The notes below the pieces were generated by a model. The model worked only from the letters and a program-made list of their open reading frames with translations, was not told where the DNA came from and searched no databases. 64,000 nucleotides of DNA, taken from positions 1 to 64,000 of the forward strand of contig JAJPKJ010000016.1 of assembly GCA_021323755.1 (NCBI GenBank), read 5' to 3'. The stretch is from Chitinophagales bacterium. GTDB lineage: Bacteria > Bacteroidota > Bacteroidia > Chitinophagales > Chitinophagaceae. The translations under genes were made by a program, and so were the position numbers. Below, piece by piece: positions 9,021-17,768 of this stretch. The stretch's first letter is position 1, and each line of letters starts with the position of its first letter.

Positions 9021-9040
9021 AACAATTGTTAGTATATTTG
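9021..9040 (+). promoter_or_regulatory. Probable ilvE -7 box next to a 10-base palindrome
   Basis: TATATTTG at 9033-9040 fits TAnnTTTG. It is preceded by the perfect palindrome AACAATTGTT at 9021-9030, in the spacer, which may be a regulator site. The ilvE starts at 9103-9121 follow about 60 bases on. Confidence 0.4.
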
Positions 9041-9102
9041 TGGCTGATTCTTTGTTCTGAAAAAGAATCTTTTGTTTCTTTGTGATTACAAAAATATGTT
9101 TT

Positions 9103-10167
9103 ATGATTGATACGATGGATATGCAAATAACGAAAGTAAAACGGAGTAAAATTAAAGACCTGGATTTTGAAAATCTTCCATTCGGGAAATATTTTTCTGA
9201 CCACATGCTGGAGGCAGATTATGTAAATGGCGAGTGGCAGAATGTTTCGATCAAACCTTATCAACCAATAATGTTCGAACCTTCTTTAGTCGCCTTGCAT
9301 TATGGGCAGGCAATTTTTGAAGGAATCAAAGCTTATAAAAATCCTGCGGGGGAAGCATTTATATTTCGCCCCTATGATAATTTCAAAAGGTTCAACCTTT
9401 CGGCGGAGCGCATGCAAATGCCAGTGATTCCCGAAGAAATCTTTATTGAAGGGATGCGCACACTCATTGACATTGATAAGGATTGGATTCCTGCAAAAGA
9501 AGACTATTCCTTATACATAAGACCGGTAATGTTTGCCACAGATACCGCAATTGGAGTTAAGCCTTCCGAAACTTATAAATTTCTTATTCTCTTAAGTCCA
9601 ACAGGTCCTTATTATGCTCAACCCATGAAGATCTATGTAGAAGAAAAATATACCCGGGCCGCTCCGGGCGGTGTTGGATTTGCAAAAAACGCCGGTAATT
9701 ATGGCGGCAGCATGTATGCAACAGCGATCGCAAAAAAACAGGGTTATGACCAGGTTTTATGGACAGATTGTCTTGAACATAAATGGTTGCATGAAGTGGG
9801 AACGATGAACATATTTTTTATAATTGGAAATAAGGCCATTACTCCTTCCCTTGATGAAGGAACGATACTTGATGGCGTAACAAGAAGCAGCGCCATGACC
9901 ATCTTGGAAGAATTGGGATTTACGGTCGAAGAAAGAAGAATCAATATTGATGAAGTGATCGAAGCATACAAGAAAGGAACTTTGACCGAAGTTTTTGGAA
10001 CAGGAACTGCTGCCACAATTTCGCCAATAAAGGAATTAAAATATAAAGATTTTGTAATGGAGTTTGATACCAATGGCTGGAAAACTGCGCCGCAGGTAAA
10101 GAAAATTCTTACCGAGATTCGCGAGGGAAAGAGAGAGGATAAATATGGATGGCTGTTCAAAGTATAG
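9103..10167 (+). CDS. ilvE: Branched-chain amino acid aminotransferase
   Basis: PLP-dependent transamination of leucine, isoleucine and valine with 2-oxoglutarate. 354 residues from the ATG at 9103; ATGs at 9115 and 9121 are also possible and a GTG at 9082 less so. It has the class IV fold: LVALHYGQAIFEGIKAYKN (about residues 62-80), the cofactor lysine in GFAKNAGNYGGS (Lys195), and the phosphate-binding VFGTGTAATISPI loop near the C-terminus. The N-terminal sequence TKVKRSKIKDLDFENLPFG is in the style of BCAT2-like Bacteroidota enzymes. Likely a single-gene unit upstream of the ribosomal block. Confidence 0.95.
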   Translation: MIDTMDMQITKVKRSKIKDLDFENLPFGKYFSDHMLEADYVNGEWQNVSIKPYQPIMFEPSLVALHYGQAIFEGIKAYKNPAGEAFIFRPYDNFKRFNLSAERMQMPVIPEEIFIEGMRTLIDIDKDWIPAKEDYSLYIRPVMFATDTAIGVKPSETYKFLILLSPTGPYYAQPMKIYVEEKYTRAAPGGVGFAKNAGNYGGSMYATAIAKKQGYDQVLWTDCLEHKWLHEVGTMNIFFIIGNKAITPSLDEGTILDGVTRSSAMTILEELGFTVEERRINIDEVIEAYKKGTLTEVFGTGTAATISPIKELKYKDFVMEFDTNGWKTAPQVKKILTEIREGKREDKYGWLFKV

Positions 10168-10238
10168 TGGTTAATGTCCGTCACTTTTAGCTCTTTATCC
10201 ACAATTGGATATTCTTTGCGTTTACCCCTTCATTTTAA

Positions 10239-10270
10239 TTTGGTTTTTACCGATAGGCATTTTACCTTTG
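10239..10270 (+). promoter_or_regulatory. Promoter of the rpsL-rpsG unit
   Basis: TTTG at 10239-10242, a spacer of exactly 20 bases, TACCTTTG at 10263-10270: a full match to the Bacteroidota housekeeping promoter. Start of transcription expected near 10277, leaving a leader of about 20 bases before rpsL. Confidence 0.7.
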
Positions 10271-10295
10271 CCGTCCTAAAATAAAACAGGTCTTA

Positions 10296-10685
10296 ATGCC
10301 TACAATACAGCAATTAGTAAGAAAAGGAAGACAAATCATCCGCGCAAAAAGTAAATCAAGGGCCCTGGATGCATGTCCGCAACGCCGAGGAGTTTGCACC
10401 AGAGTGTACACAACTACCCCTAAAAAACCAAACTCAGCTTTACGTAAAGTGGCAAAAGTGCGTTTAACCAACAAAGTAGAGGTGATCGCTTATATTCCGG
10501 GTGAAGGACATAATCTTCAGGAACACTCTATCGTGCTGATCCGTGGCGGTCGTGTTAAAGACTTGCCGGGTGTGCGTTATCATATTGTGCGCGGAAGCTT
10601 AGATACAGCAGGAGTGAAGGACCGCAAGAAAAGCCGTTCGAAATACGGAACAAAAAGAGAAAAAAAGAACGCAGCAAAAAAATAA
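10296..10685 (+). CDS. rpsL: 30S ribosomal protein S12
   Basis: Decoding-centre protein of the small subunit. 129 residues with [18 protein letters not shown] and [13 protein letters not shown]. Lys43, Lys88 and Pro91 carry the usual wild-type residues at the positions where streptomycin resistance arises, and Asp89, the usual methylthiolated residue, is present. The C-terminus is basic ([14 protein letters not shown]). First gene of a two-gene unit with rpsG, 23 bases apart. Confidence 0.99.
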   Translation: MPTIQQLVRKGRQIIRAKSKSRALDACPQRRGVCTRVYTTTPKKPNSALRKVAKVRLTNKVEVIAYIPGEGHNLQEHSIVLIRGGRVKDLPGVRYHIVRGSLDTAGVKDRKKSRSKYGTKREKKNAAKK

Positions 10686-10708
10686 TAATAAAATAATTTT
10701 ATAAACAG

Positions 10709-11176
10709 ATGAGGAAGACGCAGGCAAAAAAATTACCACTCGCTCCGGATGCAAAGTATAACGATATACTTGTTACACGCTTTGTTAATAACCTGATGTG
10801 GCAAGGCAAAAAAAATGGTGCCTACACCATTTTTTACGATGCACTGGATAAGGTTGCCAAACAAACCAGTGAAAACGGATATGAAGTTTGGAAAAGAGCT
10901 TTGGCGAATGTTACTCCGGGTGTGGAAGTACGCAGCCGTCGTATTGGCGGAGCTACATTCCAGATACCAGCTGAAGTTCGTGCAGACAGAAAAATTTCTT
11001 TGAGCATCAAATGGCTTGTCCGTTACAGCAGAGAAAGAAATGGGAGAAGCATGGCCGATAAATTGGCGAATGAAATAGTGGCGGCAAGCAAGGGTGAAGG
11101 CGGCGCCTTTAAAAAGAAAGAAGATACACATCGTATGGCTGAAGCAAACAAAGCTTTTGCGCATTTCCGAGTGTAG
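10709..11176 (+). CDS. rpsG: 30S ribosomal protein S7
   Basis: Primary 16S rRNA binder of the 30S head. 155 residues, with family stretches [25 protein letters not shown]-like [17 protein letters not shown], and [14 protein letters not shown]. In many bacteria S7 represses the str operon; no S7-box can be judged by eye here. A strong terminator follows at once, so fusA is not simply the third gene of this transcript. Confidence 0.99.
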   Translation: MRKTQAKKLPLAPDAKYNDILVTRFVNNLMWQGKKNGAYTIFYDALDKVAKQTSENGYEVWKRALANVTPGVEVRSRRIGGATFQIPAEVRADRKISLSIKWLVRYSRERNGRSMADKLANEIVAASKGEGGAFKKKEDTHRMAEANKAFAHFRV

Positions 11177-11195
11177 TGATGATAAATCTATTTTT

Positions 11196-11231
11196 AAAGC
11201 CCCGTAAATCTTTCGGGGCTTTTGTTTTTTT
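11196..11231 (+). terminator. Intrinsic terminator after rpsG
   Basis: Perfect 9-base-pair stem (AAAGCCCCG at 11196-11204 with CGGGGCTTT at 11214-11222), 9-base loop, and a T-rich tail. It separates rpsL-rpsG from fusA. Confidence 0.85.
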
Positions 11232-11293
11232 AATAATACTTAACACATAATCCGGATTTACTAACAAGCACCATTTTACATCAATAATTTATG

Positions 11294-11301
11294 TACCTTT
11301 G
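11294..11301 (+). promoter_or_regulatory. Probable fusA -7 box
   Basis: TACCTTTG matches TAnnTTTG exactly. No TTTG is found at the usual -33 distance. It implies a leader of about 150 bases before the fusA ATG. Confidence 0.5.
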
Positions 11302-11365
11302 CACACCGAATTTTAAAAATATTTTACCAATGCAGCCGTTAATAGCAGAATAAAGCGATGAATTA

Positions 11366-11399
11366 AGTTGTTGCAGCACAATATTGCGACGCAACAGCT
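11366..11399 (+). promoter_or_regulatory. Stem-loop in the long fusA leader
   Basis: Nine-base-pair stem (AGTTGTTGC at 11366-11374 with GCAACAGCT at 11391-11399, one G-U pair) and a 16-base loop, inside the predicted 5' leader and about 60 bases before the ATG. No U-run follows, so it is not a terminator; it could regulate fusA translation. Confidence 0.35.
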
Positions 11400-11459
11400 G
11401 TATAATCAGGGCTTAACAGTCCGGTTCAAAAAATCAAAATAACTTTTTAATATAAAAAA

Positions 11460-13601
11460 ATGTCAGACTTAAGATTTCAAAGAAACTTTGGTATTGCGGC
11501 TCATATTGATGCCGGAAAAACCACGACCACTGAACGAATATTGTACTATACCGGCGTTAACCACAAAATTGGCGAAGTTCATGATGGGGCAGCTACAATG
11601 GACTGGATGGCTCAGGAACAGGAAAGAGGTATTACCATTACTTCAGCCGCGACGACTTGTTTTTGGAATTTTCCAACGACACAGGGTAAGAAAAATGCCG
11701 ATACAAAGCAATACAAGTTCAACATTATTGATACCCCCGGACACGTTGATTTTACTGTTGAAGTAGAACGTTCTTTGCGTGTACTGGATGGTTTGCTGGC
11801 ATTATTCTGCGCTGTTTCAGGCGTTGAGCCACAATCAGAAACAGTTTGGCGCCAGGCCAATCGTTATAAAGTTCCACGTATCGGTTTTGTAAATAAAATG
11901 GATCGTGCCGGCGCTGACTTTTTAAATGTTGTTAAACAGGTAAAAGAAATGCTGGGCGCAAAAGCAGTGCCTTTACAGTTGCCGATTGGTGCTGAAGATA
12001 ATTTTAAAGGTGTTGTGGACCTGATCCAGATGAAAGGAATTATTTGGGAAGATGAAACAAAAGGAATGACTTACAAAGAAGTTCCGATCCCGGATGATAT
12101 GGCCGATGATGTCAAAGAATGGAGACAACACTTAATTGAAGCGGTTGCAGAATACGATGATAAATTACTGGAGAAATTCTTTGATAATCCAGATAGCATT
12201 TCAGAAGACGAAATTCATGAAGCGATAAGAAAAGCAACCATTGATATTTCGATCATCCCGATGATGTGTGGCTCGTCCTTTAAGAACAAAGGCGTGCAGA
12301 CCGCGTTGGATGCGATCGTGCGCTATCTCCCTTCACCACTTGAAATAGAAGCCGTAAAAGGAACAAATCCTGATACCGGTGAAGAGATCAGTCGCAAGCC
12401 AGATGCAAAAGAACCATTTGCCGCTTTGGCATTTAAGATTATGACCGATCCATTTGTCGGAAGATTAGCATTCTTCAGGGTTTATAGCGGTCGTTTGGAA
12501 TCTGGTTCCTATGTATTAAACACCAGAACAGGAAAAAATGAACGCATTTCGCGTATAATGCAAATGCACGCCAATAAGCAAAATCCAGTGGATTTTATCG
12601 AAGCAGGTGATATCGGCGCGGCTGTTGGTTTCAAGGATATCAAGACCGGAGATACCTTATGCAATGAAGATGATCCGATAGTACTGGAAAGTATCAATTT
12701 CCCCGAACCTGTTATTTCCATTGCGATTGAACCAAAAACGCAGGCTGATGTGGATAAAATGGGAATGGCCATAGCAAAATTGGTTGAAGAAGATCCGACA
12801 TTAAAAGTGAAGACCGATGAAGAAACAGGGCAGACAATTTTAAGCGGAATGGGTGAATTGCATCTTGAAATTATAGTTGACAGAATGAAGCGCGAATTTA
12901 AAGTAGAGATCAATCAGGGAGCACCGCAGGTTGCGTACAAGGAAGCTTTTCAAGCAACAGTTGAGCATAGAGAAGTCTTGAAGAAACAGACCGGTGGTCG
13001 TGGAAAGTTCGCTGATATCGTTTTTGAATTAGGACCCGCAGACGCAGAATTTTTGAAAGAAGGAAAAGGACAATATCAATTTGTCAATGATATTTTCGGC
13101 GGATCGATCCCGCGTGAATTTGTTCCGGCGATTCAAAAAGGATTTGAGCAATCCATGACAAGTGGGGTATTGGCAAATTACCCGGTTGATAACATGAAGG
13201 TTCGTGTTTTCGACGGAAGCTTCCATGCTGTTGACTCTGATTCTATGTCTTTTGAATTATGCGCAAAAGCTGGTTTCCGTGATGCAGCTAAAAAAGCGAA
13301 GCCTGTTTTGTTGGAACCGATAATGAAAGTAGAAGTAATAACTCCCGATCAGTATATGGGGGATGTTACCGGTGACCTAAATCGTCGTCGTGGGATTTTG
13401 GAAGGAATGGACAGTAAGAACAATGCACAAGTTATTAAAGCAAAAGTTCCATTAAGTGAAATGTTTGGTTATGTAACGCAGCTACGTTCATTAAGTTCTG
13501 GTCGCGCTACCTCTACCATGGAATTTTCTCACTATTCTCCGGCGCCTTCAAATATTGCAGAAGAAGTGATTGCAAAGGTGAAAGGTAAAGTGAACGCATA
13601 A
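11460..13601 (+). CDS. fusA: Elongation factor G
   Basis: GTPase that drives translocation on the ribosome. 713 residues with G1 AHIDAGKT (14-21), G3 DTPGH (91-95) and G4 NKMD (145-148), then domains II-V; the domain IV loop GGRGKFADI is present. A stretch of about 12-14 residues rich in Lys, Gln and Asn (about 71-84) sits between switch I and the DTPGH strand, where most EF-Gs have a short turn. It has its own terminator and a predicted promoter, so it appears to be a single-gene unit. The start is preceded by A-rich sequence, with no Shine-Dalgarno motif. Confidence 0.98.
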   Translation: MSDLRFQRNFGIAAHIDAGKTTTTERILYYTGVNHKIGEVHDGAATMDWMAQEQERGITITSAATTCFWNFPTTQGKKNADTKQYKFNIIDTPGHVDFTVEVERSLRVLDGLLALFCAVSGVEPQSETVWRQANRYKVPRIGFVNKMDRAGADFLNVVKQVKEMLGAKAVPLQLPIGAEDNFKGVVDLIQMKGIIWEDETKGMTYKEVPIPDDMADDVKEWRQHLIEAVAEYDDKLLEKFFDNPDSISEDEIHEAIRKATIDISIIPMMCGSSFKNKGVQTALDAIVRYLPSPLEIEAVKGTNPDTGEEISRKPDAKEPFAALAFKIMTDPFVGRLAFFRVYSGRLESGSYVLNTRTGKNERISRIMQMHANKQNPVDFIEAGDIGAAVGFKDIKTGDTLCNEDDPIVLESINFPEPVISIAIEPKTQADVDKMGMAIAKLVEEDPTLKVKTDEETGQTILSGMGELHLEIIVDRMKREFKVEINQGAPQVAYKEAFQATVEHREVLKKQTGGRGKFADIVFELGPADAEFLKEGKGQYQFVNDIFGGSIPREFVPAIQKGFEQSMTSGVLANYPVDNMKVRVFDGSFHAVDSDSMSFELCAKAGFRDAAKKAKPVLLEPIMKVEVITPDQYMGDVTGDLNRRRGILEGMDSKNNAQVIKAKVPLSEMFGYVTQLRSLSSGRATSTMEFSHYSPAPSNIAEEVIAKVKGKVNA

Positions 13602-13627
13602 TAACATCTAAGTAACATACAATAACG

Positions 13628-13660
13628 AGCCCTGTCTCTTTAGGCAGGGTTTTTGTTTTT
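13628..13660 (+). terminator. Intrinsic terminator after fusA
   Basis: CCCTGTC (13630-13636) pairs with GGCAGGG (13643-13649) over a 6-base loop, followed by TTTTTGTTTTTTTT. One G-U pair. Confidence 0.8.
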
Positions 13661-13746
13661 TTTGGTAGTTGGTATTTTATTTTTAATAATCAATTAAACC
13701 TTTTTTCGTTTTGCATTCCAAATGGTTAATCAAAAAAACAACATTT

Positions 13747-14046
13747 ATGAAAAAAAACCTCGGTAGAGTTGCCATTTTATCTCTGATTGTAATGGCATTT
13801 TCTTTAGGCGCATCGGCGCAGATTTATGTAAATGTTCGCCCTGAGCCTCCCGTAATTGTAAGAACGACAGCGCCAAGTCCGCAACACGTTTGGATCGGTG
13901 AAGAATGGGAAACCCGCAATGGTGCCTATGTTCACACTGGGGGTCATTGGGCCCTTCCTCCGCATCCAGGTTGGAGATGGATTCCAGGTCATTGGGCACA
14001 CAGAAGAGGTTGGTATTGGATTCCAGGTCATTGGAGAAGAAGATAA
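13747..14046 (+). CDS. Small exported WXXGXW-repeat protein
   Basis: 99 residues from the ATG at 13747, which begins a proper signal peptide (MKKNLGRVAILSLIVMAFSL, cleavage after GASA). The mature part starts with a Pro-rich strand and then carries repeated aromatic units: WIGEEWE, GGHW, WRWIPGHW and WYWIPGHW, ending RRR. Such Tyr/Trp-x-x-Gly-His-Trp repeats are seen in short Bacteroidota and proteobacterial envelope proteins of unknown role. It sits alone between two terminators, in the middle of the ribosomal region. Confidence 0.8.
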   Translation: MKKNLGRVAILSLIVMAFSLGASAQIYVNVRPEPPVIVRTTAPSPQHVWIGEEWETRNGAYVHTGGHWALPPHPGWRWIPGHWAHRRGWYWIPGHWRRR

Positions 14047-14066
14047 ATCTATTTATTCCCCTTAAC

Positions 14067-14097
14067 AAAAGGCGCTTCAAAGCGCCTTTTTGCTTTT
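14067..14097 (+). terminator. Intrinsic terminator after WXXGXW gene
   Basis: Perfect 10-base-pair stem (AAAAGGCGCT at 14067-14076, AGCGCCTTTT at 14081-14090), tetraloop TCAA, then a T-rich tail. Confidence 0.88.
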
Positions 14098-14142
14098 TAT
14101 GAATTTTATTTGAGGTGAATGCTGTACTTTCCGTTTCCAAAA

Positions 14143-16362
14143 ATGACGCATATGCTAAAACCGAAAAAAGCGGTTCTCTTTTTTATTTTCCTAATCATTT
14201 TTCTTTTTACAGTTAATTATTCTCATGCTCAGTTTGGTCATCCCATAAAATGGAGTAGTGACGGGAATGCCTATTACAGAATTCATTCCGGCAGTATCGT
14301 AATGATCACCCTGCCTGAGGGAAAAGAAACGGTAATGGCTCCATCAGATAAACTAATTCCGCAGGGTTCTTCATCAGCATTAACCATTCAAAGTTTTTCT
14401 TTCAGTACAGATAATCAAAAAATCCTCATTTACACCAATTCAAAAAAAGTCTGGCGTTATAATACGCGCGGAGATTATTGGGTGTATAATGTTGGCAACA
14501 GTTCAATGGTACAATTAGGGAAAACTTTACCCAGTGCTTCATTAATGTTTGCCAAGTTTTCTCCGGACGCAAATAAAGTTGCCTATGTCAGCGAACATAA
14601 TCTATATGTAGAAGATCTTACAACAAATCAAATTAAACAACTCACTTTCGATGGTACACGAAAATTGATCAATGGAACCTTTGATTGGGTTTATGAAGAA
14701 GAGTTCGATTGCCGCGATGGTTTTCGGTGGAGTCCCGACAGTAAAAAAATTGCCTACTGGCAGATTGATGCAAAAAATACAAGAGATTATTTAATGCTGA
14801 ATACGACCGATTCGGTCTATTCACATATTGTTCCTGTGGAATATCCGGTTGCAGGCGAGCCTCCTTCTCCATTTAAAATTGGTGTGATTGACATCAATAA
14901 CGCGCAAACAAAATGGATGGATATTTCAACAGATGCCGTTTGGCAGAGTTATTTACCCCGAATGGAATGGGCGGATAATAATGAAGAACTTATTGTTCAG
15001 CATCTTAATCGTAAACAAAATCAGAGCGATTTGCTCTTGTGCAATATTGCAGATCGTTCCTCAAAAATTATTTATTCTGAAAAAGATTCTGCATGGATTG
15101 ATATTCTTCCTGAGTGGGATGATGATTATAAAATGGGCGGTTGGGATTGGTTAGACAATGGAAAAGAATTTCTTTGGGCAAGTGAAAAAGATGGATGGCG
15201 TCATTTATACAGGATTAGCAGGGACGGCAAAAAAGAAACATTGATAACATCTGGAAACTTTGATGTATTGAAGATCAATTGCATTGATGAAAAAACGGGT
15301 TATATCTATTTCATGGCATCTCCTGACAATGCAACACAATCCTATTTATATCGAACCAGATTAAATGGAAAGGGAAAACCTGAATTGATTTCTCCGTCAA
15401 ATCAAAAAGGTACTCATACCTATATCATTTCTTCAAATGGAAAATATGCCTCTCATGGTTTTTCAAATTATTACACACAACGTTCACGGGAGTGGATTTC
15501 ATTGCCTGACCATAAAGGGCTGAATGGAACTGACGATGTAAATGCTGCAATTGCAAAAGCAGATAAGTCAAAGTCAAATACTTCCTTTTTTAAAATAAAG
15601 ACGGAAGATGGAATCGAAATGGACGGATGGATTGCAAAACCTAAAAACTTTGACAGTACAAAAAAATATCCCATTCTTTTTCATGTATACACTGAGCCTG
15701 CGCAGCAATCTGTGGTGGATGAATACGGCATTTCTTATAATAATCTGTATGCGGGAGACATGGCCGCTGACGGATATCTGTATGTAAGTGTTGATAATCG
15801 CGGAACCCCGGCTCCAAAAGGAAGGCAATGGCGAAAAAGCATAAGTCACCAGATAGGAAGAATAAATATTCATGATCAGGCAATGGCTGCAAAGGAGATC
15901 TTAAAATGGCGTTTTGTTGATACAAGCCGTGTCGCTGTTTCCGGCTGGAGCGGAGGTGGCTCAGCAACATTGAATCTAATGTTCCAGTATCCGGAGATTT
16001 ACAAAACAGGGATAGCAATTGCTGCAGTCGGTTATCAACTCACTTATGATAATATTTACCAGGAAAGATATATGGGGCAGCCACAGGAAAGTCGTGATGA
16101 TTTTGTAAAAGGTTCGCCCATTACCTATGCCAAGAACCTTCGTGGCAACTTATTATACATTCACGGAACCGGCGATGATAATGTCCATTTTAATAACGCC
16201 GAGATGTTGCTCAATGAATTAATAAAGTACAACAAGCAGTTTCAGTTCATGGAATATCCCAACCGTACGCATAATATCAATGAAGGACCCGGTACTTCCG
16301 AGCATTTAGCTACCTTATATACCAGGTATTTACGGGAACACTGTCCTCCGGGCGCAAAATAG
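14143..16362 (+). CDS. Dipeptidyl peptidase IV-like serine peptidase (S9)
   Basis: Exported peptidase expected to remove X-Pro or X-Ala dipeptides. 739 residues from the ATG at 14143 (14119 and 14152 are alternatives) with a signal peptide ending YSHAQ. The N-terminal part is a beta-propeller carrying the DPP IV glutamate motif DWVYEEEF (Glu185-187), which anchors the substrate amino terminus. The C-terminal hydrolase domain has Ser603 in GWSGGG, Asp678 in GTGDDNVHF and His710 in RTHN. All catalytic residues are present. It ends in a fairly short distance before the rpsJ promoter and has no link to the ribosomal genes around it. Confidence 0.93.
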   Translation: MTHMLKPKKAVLFFIFLIIFLFTVNYSHAQFGHPIKWSSDGNAYYRIHSGSIVMITLPEGKETVMAPSDKLIPQGSSSALTIQSFSFSTDNQKILIYTNSKKVWRYNTRGDYWVYNVGNSSMVQLGKTLPSASLMFAKFSPDANKVAYVSEHNLYVEDLTTNQIKQLTFDGTRKLINGTFDWVYEEEFDCRDGFRWSPDSKKIAYWQIDAKNTRDYLMLNTTDSVYSHIVPVEYPVAGEPPSPFKIGVIDINNAQTKWMDISTDAVWQSYLPRMEWADNNEELIVQHLNRKQNQSDLLLCNIADRSSKIIYSEKDSAWIDILPEWDDDYKMGGWDWLDNGKEFLWASEKDGWRHLYRISRDGKKETLITSGNFDVLKINCIDEKTGYIYFMASPDNATQSYLYRTRLNGKGKPELISPSNQKGTHTYIISSNGKYASHGFSNYYTQRSREWISLPDHKGLNGTDDVNAAIAKADKSKSNTSFFKIKTEDGIEMDGWIAKPKNFDSTKKYPILFHVYTEPAQQSVVDEYGISYNNLYAGDMAADGYLYVSVDNRGTPAPKGRQWRKSISHQIGRINIHDQAMAAKEILKWRFVDTSRVAVSGWSGGGSATLNLMFQYPEIYKTGIAIAAVGYQLTYDNIYQERYMGQPQESRDDFVKGSPITYAKNLRGNLLYIHGTGDDNVHFNNAEMLLNELIKYNKQFQFMEYPNRTHNINEGPGTSEHLATLYTRYLREHCPPGAK

Positions 16363-16446
16363 CGGGATGATCGGCTGCGCTGATGGCGGTCAATTTTTCG
16401 AAGCCAAAGATTCTTGATAATAAGGTGGAAAAAAATATTATAAATC

Positions 16447-16478
16447 TTTGTCAGTTTGATAGATAGCCCATACCTTTG
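16447..16478 (+). promoter_or_regulatory. Promoter of the S10/spc operon (rpsJ)
   Basis: TTTG at 16447-16450, a spacer of exactly 20 bases, TACCTTTG at 16471-16478. Full match to the Bacteroidota housekeeping promoter. Expected start of transcription near 16485. Confidence 0.72.
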
Positions 16479-16481
16479 CAC

Positions 16482-16500
16482 TCCCATTTCAAAAATGGGA
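16482..16500 (+). promoter_or_regulatory. Hairpin at the 5' end of rpsJ mRNA
   Basis: TCCCATTT (16482-16489) pairs perfectly with AAATGGGA (16493-16500) over a 3-base loop. It falls at the predicted transcription start, nine bases before the rpsJ ATG. No U-run, so it would stabilise the transcript end or control initiation. Confidence 0.5.
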
Positions 16501-16509
16501 AATTGATAT

Positions 16510-16815
16510 ATGTCTCAACGCATCAGAATCAAATTACAGTCTTACGATCATAACCTGGTAGATAAATCCGCCGAAAAGATCGTGAAAACTGTTCGCAGTA
16601 CAGGTGCTGTGGTAACAGGTCCTATTCCTTTACCCACTAATAAAAAAGTGTTCACCGTATTGCGTTCACCGCATGTTAATAAAAAAGCACGCGAACAGTT
16701 CCAGTTGCATACACACAAAAGATTATTGGACATCTACACTTCTTCTTCAAGAACTGTAGATGCATTATCCAAGTTGGACCTGCCTTCTGGAGTTGATGTT
16801 GAAATAAAAGCATGA
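16510..16815 (+). CDS. rpsJ: 30S ribosomal protein S10
   Basis: Small-subunit protein, also the NusG/NusB partner in antitermination. 101 residues starting [20 protein letters not shown], with the conserved [19 protein letters not shown] and a tail GVDVEIKA. First gene of the S10 block. Unusually, 320 bases without a normal gene follow before rplC. Confidence 0.99.
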   Translation: MSQRIRIKLQSYDHNLVDKSAEKIVKTVRSTGAVVTGPIPLPTNKKVFTVLRSPHVNKKAREQFQLHTHKRLLDIYTSSSRTVDALSKLDLPSGVDVEIKA

Positions 16816-16864
16816 CCTGCGCCCAAAAGGCTTTGGTAATGTTTTGATAAGTTCTTTTATATAA

Positions 16865-17068
16865 TCTATCTGCAAACCTGGTGATTTTTTCACTGATAAA
16901 GCAGCGCTGGATTTAAAAATTAATAAGCTTTCAGCTCGGCAATGGGTTGAAGGTACATATGAACAAGCCGTTCCGGGTTTGTTTACTGCCGGTACTTCCT
17001 CTTACGATTTTTTAATGAGAATCAAAAAGACAAAGGAAAAGGTCGGTTGCAAGCGGGGATTGAAATAA
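16865..17068 (+). pseudogene. Open stretch without a start codon between rpsJ and rplC
   Basis: After a stop at 16862-16864 this frame is open for 67 codons to a TAA at 17066-17068, encoding protein-like sequence (for example ALDLKINKLSARQWVEGTYE and VPGLFTAGTSSYDFL). There is no upstream in-frame ATG or GTG; the only ATG is at 17015. It may be a worn gene remnant or the body of a leader. I do not recognise it. The 320-base gap has no promoter box or terminator that I can see. Confidence 0.3.
17015..17068 (+). CDS. Short basic ORF, possible leader peptide
   Basis: 17 codons, MRIKKTKEKVGCKRGLK, with eight Lys/Arg. Its stop overlaps the next start as TAATG at 17066-17070. Whether it is translated is unknown. 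Confidence 0.28.
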   Translation: MRIKKTKEKVGCKRGLK

Positions 17069-17139
17069 TGGGGGTCGCGTTAATTCGCGGCTTATCATCA
17101 ATTGTCCTTATACCCGGAAGCACAAAGCAAAAAAAATGA
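17068..17139 (+). CDS. Short ORF coupled to rplC, possible leader peptide
   Basis: 23 codons, hydrophobic then basic (MGVALIRGLSSIVLIPGS, then TKQKK). It starts within TAATG after the previous short ORF and its TGA overlaps the rplC start as ATGA at 17136-17139. The inverted repeat CGCG-N6-CGCG (17076-17089) lies within it. Confidence 0.3.
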   Translation: MGVALIRGLSSIVLIPGSTKQKK

Positions 17140-17753
17140 AAGGTATTATTGGAAAAAAAATTGGGATGACCAGCATCTTCAGTCCTGACGGCAAGCAAAC
17201 AGCTTGTACGATCATTGAAGCAGGTCCTTGCATTGTAACGCAAGTAAAAACGAAAGATTCAGATGGTTACAACTCTCATCAGTTGGCATTTGGCGATAAA
17301 AAGGAAAAACATACCAACGCTTCAGAAAAAAATCACTTCGCCAAATCAAATACTTCTCCCAAAAAATTTATTAAAGAGTTTCGCGATTTTTCGATAGAAA
17401 AGAATTTAGGTGAATCTGTAACTGTTGAGATCTTTACCGAAGGTGAAGATGTTGATGTTGTTGGTACATCTAAAGGTAAAGGTTTTCAGGGGGTTGTTAA
17501 GCGTCACGGATTTGCCGGTGTTGGTCAGCAATCTCACGGTCAGCACGATCGTCAGCGTGCGCCCGGATCATTGGGTAACTCATCTGATGCCTCACGCGTA
17601 ATGAAGGGTGTTCGCATGGCAGGAAGAATGGGCGCAGACAGGGTAAAAATCAAAAGCCTGAAAGTAGTAAAAATTTTCCCTGAAAAGAATTACATATTAA
17701 TCAGTGGCTCGGTTCCCGGTCATAACGGATCGCTCGTGTACATTCAAAAATAA
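17136..17753 (+). CDS. rplC: 50S ribosomal protein L3
   Basis: Early-assembly large-subunit protein reaching the peptidyl transferase centre. 205 residues: MKGIIGKKIGMTSIF at the start, and the central loop GQQSHGQHDRQRAPGSLGN with the glutamine that PrmB-type enzymes methylate. The start overlaps the stop of a 23-codon ORF, which suggests coupled translation. rplD follows after 15 bases. Confidence 0.99.
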   Translation: MKGIIGKKIGMTSIFSPDGKQTACTIIEAGPCIVTQVKTKDSDGYNSHQLAFGDKKEKHTNASEKNHFAKSNTSPKKFIKEFRDFSIEKNLGESVTVEIFTEGEDVDVVGTSKGKGFQGVVKRHGFAGVGQQSHGQHDRQRAPGSLGNSSDASRVMKGVRMAGRMGADRVKIKSLKVVKIFPEKNYILISGSVPGHNGSLVYIQK

Positions 17754-17768
17754 TTTCAATTAATTACA

